The notes beneath the pieces are model-generated. The model saw only the letters and a list, made by a program, of their open reading frames with translations. It searched no databases and was not told where the DNA came from. From contig NZ_UUPU01000064.1 in the NCBI RefSeq assembly GCF_900591205.1, positions 124,001-188,000 of the forward strand: 64,000 nucleotides of DNA, read 5' to 3'. Source of the stretch: Pseudomonas viridiflava (lineage in GTDB: Bacteria > Pseudomonadota > Gammaproteobacteria > Pseudomonadales > Pseudomonadaceae). Positions within the stretch are counted from its first letter, which is position 1, and each line of letters starts with the position of its first letter. The position numbers and the translations under genes are program-made. Below are positions 59,803-64,000 of the stretch, one piece after another.

Positions 59803-60630
59803 ATGTCTGAAAGTCTATTTCATTACACCGATGTAATGGCCGTTAAGTCGATTCTCGAAAAACGCGAGCTTTGGTTGAGCGATATTCGATTTCTGAATGA
59901 CTCTCAAGAAATGAATGATGGCGTTAAGTATGTTGTAGATGTCCTAAATGCGGATATACCAGATTTCAACCTGGACGAGCGTCACACAACCGCTGCAACA
60001 GAATATTTGATCGAGACATTTGACGATCATATATCAAAATATATGGATGATGAGCCGACTTTTGTTTGCTCATTCAGCGAGGCCGGTGATCAGTTAAGTC
60101 AGTGGCGTGCCTATGGTGGGTATGCAATAGAATTTGACAAGGTATTTATGGAGGACAAACTCGACTTGTTTCAATGCCTGTACGATGAAGATAAAAAGAA
60201 AAAATATTCAGCTGAAATGGTGCATGATGCAATACATGGTCTTGCGACAGATTTAACTAGCGCTAATGGTGTGTTTAGTCCGGACTTTATGGGGTATTCT
60301 TCGTTATTGGTTCGAACAGCATCCATATTTAAAGATAAGAGTTTTTATGAGGAGCAAGAGGTACGCTGCGCAAAAGATGTGGCATTGCCCAGTCCGGATT
60401 TGAAGTTTAGATCAAGGGGTAATCTTCTGATTCCATACATTGCTGTGAGTTTTCCTTTTGAAGCCGTCAAGGCGATACATGTTGGGCCGATGCGTGACCA
60501 GGAACTTGCATTTACGTCAATGAGGGCGCTGGTGTCGATGGTTGTAAATAATTATCCGGCCACCCATGATGCTCCTGTTCCCGATATCAATGTTGTTAGG
60601 TCAAGAATTCCATACCGCGCGTCTAGTTAA
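59803..60630 (+). CDS. DUF2971 protein
   Basis: A 275-residue DUF2971 protein with the hallmark start SLFHYTDVMAVKSILEKRELWLSD and LNDSQEMNDG, followed by CSFSEAGDQLSQWRAYGG. DUF2971 proteins are common in accessory and defence islands, but their activity is not settled. Start ATG 59803 has a GGGAGAGGGG site; a longer frame is less likely. It is outside attR, in AT-rich DNA, first of a three-gene plus-strand cluster. Confidence 0.82.
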   Translation: MSESLFHYTDVMAVKSILEKRELWLSDIRFLNDSQEMNDGVKYVVDVLNADIPDFNLDERHTTAATEYLIETFDDHISKYMDDEPTFVCSFSEAGDQLSQWRAYGGYAIEFDKVFMEDKLDLFQCLYDEDKKKKYSAEMVHDAIHGLATDLTSANGVFSPDFMGYSSLLVRTASIFKDKSFYEEQEVRCAKDVALPSPDLKFRSRGNLLIPYIAVSFPFEAVKAIHVGPMRDQELAFTSMRALVSMVVNNYPATHDAPVPDINVVRSRIPYRASS

Positions 60631-60744
60631 TGCTGTGATAGAAATTGATGGCGGAAGCAAGTAATTCTGAGTACGGCATTAATGCATCGGGTAAAGGTTA
60701 TACCTTTGCTCGCAAAGCATTATGATAGCCGGAGAAGAAATGCC

Positions 60745-61428
60745 ATGGAAGAAAATGCGGATGTGCCTCTCGAGGTGGTAGGTAAGAAAGGAAGTCGTGA
60801 AGACTTTATGTTGGTAGTTTTAATATTTTTTGCTTTCCTGTCATTTACCATTGTGCTGCTCCTGTATAGATGGAAAGTCGGTTCGGAATTGTCGACAGAT
60901 TCAGGTGCCTGGTCGGACTTCGGAGGGTATGCGGGTGGCGTTCTTGGGCCGGTTATATCTTTTTTGACTCTGGTCGCTGTTTTGATAACTATCAAGGTTC
61001 AACGGCAGTTTCTAAAGGTTCAAGAGAACGAATTTTCTAAGCTCTATAAGCTTCAGCTTGATACCTTTAAGTCTCAAATGGAGCAGGCGCGACAAATGAG
61101 TGCTGACAGAGCGCGTTCTCAGCTAGTGGACCGAAAAAGCAGCTTGTTAAAAAATATTGAAAGGTTTGAGGCCCGTACCGAGCGAGATATTCAAAAACTC
61201 GAGTTGACGTTGTCGGAGTCTGAAGCGTCAGTGCGACATTGTGTCAATCAGGAGGCGCACGACAAGGCGAATGATGGAATTGCTAATCTCAAGAATAAGA
61301 TACGTGAGCTTGAAGCTCGAAATATACAGCTTGACGCGTTAATTATTAGTTTTACGCTGACTGAGCACACCAGCCTTAATGAGCTGCAAAAGCACTTCCA
61401 TGATAATATTGTTGTTATTTATTCTTAA
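60745..61428 (+). CDS. putAbiC-like membrane/coiled-coil protein
   Basis: A 227-residue membrane protein. Two transmembrane helices (about 21-42 and 63-85) with GAWSDFGGYAGGVLGPVISFLTLVAVLITI between match the putative abortive-infection protein family (putAbiC-type). A long coiled coil follows (about 88-190). Start ATG 60745 follows GGAGAAG. It may sense infection and damage or signal at the membrane; no effector domain is visible. It lies between the DUF2971 and Cys-rich genes. Confidence 0.72.
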   Translation: MEENADVPLEVVGKKGSREDFMLVVLIFFAFLSFTIVLLLYRWKVGSELSTDSGAWSDFGGYAGGVLGPVISFLTLVAVLITIKVQRQFLKVQENEFSKLYKLQLDTFKSQMEQARQMSADRARSQLVDRKSSLLKNIERFEARTERDIQKLELTLSESEASVRHCVNQEAHDKANDGIANLKNKIRELEARNIQLDALIISFTLTEHTSLNELQKHFHDNIVVIYS

Positions 61429-61492
61429 GTGTTAAGGTAAAAGTTTTGGTTGTTTGGTGCGTAATTATTTCGAGTGAGGGGAGGTAGATAGC

Positions 61493-61912
61493 ATGTGCGA
61501 AGAATTGGTAAGGGGTGAATTAGAACGTCGGTTTTACGGTTATGCTCTTTCAGAGGTCCGTGTCACGGAGTTTCGAAATGGTCGAGGTTGGGTTGATTTT
61601 TTATTGGGGCAAAAGTCGTGTTCAGCCGAGTTTTCTCTAGATCAGGGCTCAGTATATATAGTGCGCGGTCCACAGGACGACTTTTACAATGAGTATCCGC
61701 TTATCAAGCCAAATGTAGATCCAATGTTTGACTTTTCCCCCTGCTGTGAACGAGCTTTTAATTTAACTAAGCACAATGGCAAGGTGACCAACCTTGCTCT
61801 TGTAAAGCGTTGGGAAAGAGAATCGTGGATCGAATTTAGATGTGATAGATGCGGAGCAAGGTTACGTTTTGATCAGGCAGGCGCACGGGCCCCTTGGAGC
61901 AAAATTCTTTAG
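61493..61912 (+). CDS. Small Cys-rich protein, unknown
   Basis: A 139-residue protein with a CC pair (about 82-83, FSPCCERAF) and C-x2-C (about 117-120, RCDRCGARL), so a zinc site is likely. The rest is beta-rich. GGAGG lies 8-9 nt upstream of the ATG. It ends the DUF2971/putAbiC cluster and is followed by a tiny coupled frame and a terminator. No family is recognised. Confidence 0.65.
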   Translation: MCEELVRGELERRFYGYALSEVRVTEFRNGRGWVDFLLGQKSCSAEFSLDQGSVYIVRGPQDDFYNEYPLIKPNVDPMFDFSPCCERAFNLTKHNGKVTNLALVKRWERESWIEFRCDRCGARLRFDQAGARAPWSKIL

Positions 61913-61923
61913 GAGTGGTTTTA

Positions 61924-62013
61924 GTGACACAGTTATCAAATTTATACCCGACGTTTTCCAGCTCGGTCGTAACTGCCAAAGCCACTGGAAAAGGTGGGTC
62001 AGGCGGTCTATAG
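61924..62013 (+). CDS. Possible 29-aa peptide or truncated gene
   Basis: GTG at 61924 has AGGAG at 61911-61915, 8 nt upstream and overlapping the preceding stop codon. The frame reads VTQLSNLYPTFSSSV and ends in a Gly-rich GKGGSGGL at 62013. It may be a real tiny peptide or the decayed start of a longer gene. Low confidence. Confidence 0.3.
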   Translation: MTQLSNLYPTFSSSVVTAKATGKGGSGGL

Positions 62014-62054
62014 GCTTCGATTCGTCGCGGTGAGGTTATTCATTGTTAGTATTC

Positions 62055-62085
62055 AACCGCCAAGAGATGTTGCTTGACGGTTTTT
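62055..62085 (+). terminator. Terminator of the DUF2971/putAbiC cluster
   Basis: AACCGCCAAG pairs imperfectly with CTTGACGGTT, followed by TTTT. It closes the accessory cluster. The rest of 61913-62308 holds one 29-aa frame and a GATGCAC/GTGCATC inverted repeat (62228-62257); no other gene is seen. Confidence 0.7.
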
Positions 62086-62308
62086 AGTAATCGAGTTCCG
62101 GTTCCCCAGTTACATATGGATTCTGTTCAATACGACCTGCTTAAAAAACGGCACCTATCTTATATACCGCTACAAAGCGCGGCGAAAACACGCGCTTGCA
62201 GTTGGAACTACCTGTTACAGGTCGCGTGATGCACTGACCTTTAACTGCCGGTGCATCAATGTGCTCTCTATTTACCCACCTGATACTGGGTACGCAGAAC
62301 CGAACGCC

Positions 62309-63070
62309 TCACTTGCCCCCAGTCACATCAAGAAACGTACCGGTCACAAACGAAGCTTCCTCGCCTGCCAGCCACAAAATCGCCCGTGCCACTTCTTCGG
62401 GTTGTCCGCCTCGGCCCATGGGGATCGACTCTTTTACCCGATCCACTCGCCCTGGTTCGCCGCCGCTGGCGTGCATTTCGGTGTAGATGTGGCCGGGGCG
62501 AATGCAGTTGACGCGTATGCCTTCGCGGGCGACTTCTTTGGACAGGCCGATGGTGAAAGATTCGAGGGCGCCTTTGGAGGCGGCGTAGTCGACGTATTCG
62601 TTCGGGCTGCCGAGCCGGGCGGCGCCGGATGAGACGTTGATCACGCTGCCGCCCTTGCCGTTGTGGCGATGCGACATGCGTTTGATCGCGTGTTGCGCGC
62701 AGAGCATGGGGCCGAGGGCGTTGATCGCGAAGATGCGCTGCATGCGGGCGAAGTCGATGTCTTCGAAGCGCGATTGCGGCGCGATGATTGCGGCGTTGTT
62801 GACCAGTACGTCGATACGGCCAAAGGTTTCATCGACCGCGGCGAACAGTTGAGCGATGTGTTCCGGGTCGGCGCTGTCTGCACGTACGGCCAACCCTCGG
62901 CGACCCAGGGATTGCACGTCGGCAATCACGCCGAGTGCGGCTTGCTCGTTGGCGACGTAACTGATCGCGACATCGTAGCCTTGTGCAGCCGCAAGCCGTG
63001 CGGTGGCCGCACCCACGCCACGGCTGCCGCCGGTGATCAGGATCAGGGGGGCTGGTGAGACGATATCCAT
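62309..63070 (-). CDS. SDR-family oxidoreductase
   Basis: A 253-residue short-chain dehydrogenase/reductase. The cofactor motif TGGSRGVG (about 13-20), NNAA (about 91-94), Ser in INVSSG and the YxxxK pair in YAASK (about 161-165) are all present. It ends in a standard C-terminal PEEVARAILWLAGEEASFVTGTFLDVTGG. It probably reduces an unknown carbonyl with NADPH. It is a chromosomal gene after the accessory cluster. Confidence 0.9.
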   Translation of the reverse strand: MDIVSPAPLILITGGSRGVGAATARLAAAQGYDVAISYVANEQAALGVIADVQSLGRRGLAVRADSADPEHIAQLFAAVDETFGRIDVLVNNAAIIAPQSRFEDIDFARMQRIFAINALGPMLCAQHAIKRMSHRHNGKGGSVINVSSGAARLGSPNEYVDYAASKGALESFTIGLSKEVAREGIRVNCIRPGHIYTEMHASGGEPGRVDRVKESIPMGRGGQPEEVARAILWLAGEEASFVTGTFLDVTGGK

Positions 63071-63316
63071 GTCGAGAACCTTTTAGGGGGGAGGCCCATG
63101 GTAGTCGATTTACGGCTCGCCGCTTGCTGAGAGTGTCCGCCCCAGCTCGTGCACCTTATTCGGCGACGAACTGCGCAGCGACCGCAGCACGAAAAACCGG
63201 TTGTAGCGTTAACCTTACAAAACCTACCAACGGGTTACACGATAGTCGTGACGCACTTCAGTTTGCACTGTCATACCCAACGAGAAGTTAATCTCGTCAA
63301 GTAAGAGAGTGTGGTT

Positions 63317-63487
63317 ATGAAGTTGAATTACCTAACTAAGGCGGCTGTGGTTGTCGCGCTGTTGTCCACCTTGTCCGGCTGCTGGATGTTTATGCCACCG
63401 GGTGGCGGCGGCGGGGGCGGCCCTGGCGGTGGGCATGGTCAAGGTGGCGGTCCTGGCGGCCCAGGCGGCGGTGGCGGCCAGCGCTGA
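63317..63487 (+). CDS. Small Gly-rich lipoprotein
   Basis: A 56-residue lipoprotein: MKLNYLTKAAVVVALLSTLS then Gly/Pro-rich tail after the lipobox LSGC (lipidated Cys near 22), WMFMPPGG and GGG repeats to the end. It is similar in design to the lipoprotein at 13237-13377. It is followed directly by a strong terminator. Function unknown; too small for most gene callers. Confidence 0.75.
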   Translation: MKLNYLTKAAVVVALLSTLSGCWMFMPPGGGGGGGPGGGHGQGGGPGGPGGGGGQR

Positions 63488-63500
63488 AGAGTAGCCAAGT

Positions 63501-63530
63501 GAGGCAAGCCAAATGGCTTGCCTCTTTTTT
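63501..63530 (+). terminator. Terminator after the small lipoprotein
   Basis: GAGGCAAGCC pairs perfectly with GGCTTGCCTC (4-nt loop), followed by TTTTTT: a strong terminator. A second hairpin, AGCCCGC/GCGGGCT, follows near 63558-63582 and may end transcription from the other side. Confidence 0.9.
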
Positions 63531-63774
63531 GCCTGCGCCAAATCCCAGGCAAAGAAAAGCCCGCGATGGGGAGTGCGGGCTAAAAGGTGTTCGCTTAGGA
63601 GCTGAATCAACCATAGGCGCTTATCTGTGAAAGGTTCGTGAAAACCCTGGGGCGACTGCCGACATTTTCAAGCGCTACCAAAGTGTATTCCTCGATCCGT
63701 TTCTAGCTGTACGGGGCGGCGGCTGGCATATGCCTTTACTGTCGGGGCCTATCACCTCGCTCGGACGCCGCACC

Positions 63775-64000
63775 ATGTTGATGTCTACCAGCTTACTCTC
63801 AGCCTTTGTGCTGTTTGCCTTCGTGTCCTCGATCACTCCAGGCCCCAACAACACTATGTTGCTGGCCTCGGGGGTGAACTTCGGGTTTCGCCGCTCGATG
63901 CCTCATGCGCTGGGGATCAGCATCGGTTTCATGCTGCTGGTGATTTCGGTCGGCCTGGGGTTGGGCGAGGTGTTCAAGGTGTTTCCGTGGGCCTACACGC
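63775..64000 (+). CDS. LysE/RhtB-family exporter, partial
   Basis: The start of an inner-membrane amino-acid exporter; 75 residues before the window ends. It reads MLMSTSLLSAFVLFAFVSSITPGPNNTMLLASG, the LysE/RhtB hallmark TPGPNN at about 21-26, with two helices before the edge. ATG 63775 and ATG 63781 are both in frame; which is used is unclear. It exports threonine, homoserine or a related amino acid in known relatives. Confidence 0.85.
   Translation, partial: MLMSTSLLSAFVLFAFVSSITPGPNNTMLLASGVNFGFRRSMPHALGISIGFMLLVISVGLGLGEVFKVFPWAYT

Noticed and set aside
63332..63610. 92-aa minus-strand frame over the small lipoprotein
   Set aside because: Runs through a strong terminator and mirrors a Gly-rich gene.
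1..64000. CRISPR arrays, rRNA genes and insertion sequences
   Set aside because: No array of regularly spaced direct repeats, no rRNA sequence and no transposase frame was seen in either strand.

Overview
The window is a stretch of a fluorescent Pseudomonas chromosome (P. fluorescens group) carrying a prophage of about 42.7 kb. Evidence for the host: high GC and Pseudomonas-style codon use, a Pseudomonas REP element at base 1, a PvdQ-type acylase preceded by a PvdS iron-starvation box, and typical LysR/AraC/MCP gene content. Apart from one frameshifted gene and a partial gene at the right edge, the reading frames look intact.

Left host arm (1-16940). Minus-strand metabolic and envelope genes come first: D-2-hydroxyacid dehydrogenase, secreted alpha/beta hydrolase, YqaA, DUF411, SRPBCC, a chemoreceptor and an aldo/keto reductase. 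LysR and AraC regulators follow. A tight five-gene operon (CMD protein, acyl-CoA-dehydrogenase-like flavoprotein, SsuB/TauB-type ATPase, Tat-exported solute-binding protein, permease) looks like organosulfur or similar uptake and oxidation. Then come two very small envelope proteins, a Fur-like winged-helix protein, pvdQ and tRNA-Cys(GCA).

Prophage (16891-59570). It sits in the 3' part of tRNA-Cys; a 52-bp direct repeat marks attL (16891-16942) and attR (59519-59570), and each copy carries a terminator. Left to right: a LysR/metallo-hydrolase cargo between attL and the integrase; a leftward early operon (int, DUF4224, HD hydrolase, PrtN-like activator, KilAC) driven by a clear PL; a CI(S24)/Cro switch with TTAAG-N4-CTTAA operators; a rightward CII-like, zinc-finger, VapE-type primase/helicase and Q-like set; a regulatory island with a PrtN P-box-like repeat upstream of a sigma70 promoter and terminated leader; holin; lambda-like packaging genes, a Mu gpT-like capsid, a siphovirus tail with a -1 frameshifted chaperone, a GTA-like tail tip and a repeat-containing SGNH tail spike; then a lambda R-type endolysin with Rz/Rz1. 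The portal gene has a 1-nt frameshift at a G tract, so the prophage may be defective or the base may be an assembly error.

Accessory genes. (i) A 67-aa Hfq/Sm-like protein on the opposite strand inside the tail operon, beside a possible small terminated RNA. (ii) A two-gene operon of an ORC/Cdc6-like P-loop ATPase and a protein with a HEPN-like R-x6-H motif. (iii) An XcyI-like type II restriction-modification pair, predicted to act on CCCGGG. (iv) Just outside attR, a separate AT-rich operon of DUF2971, a putAbiC-like membrane/coiled-coil protein and a small Cys-rich protein. Items i, ii and iv are the best candidates for undescribed biology, most likely anti-phage defence or prophage-host regulation.

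Right host arm (62309-64000): an SDR oxidoreductase, a small Gly-rich lipoprotein and the start of a LysE/RhtB exporter.
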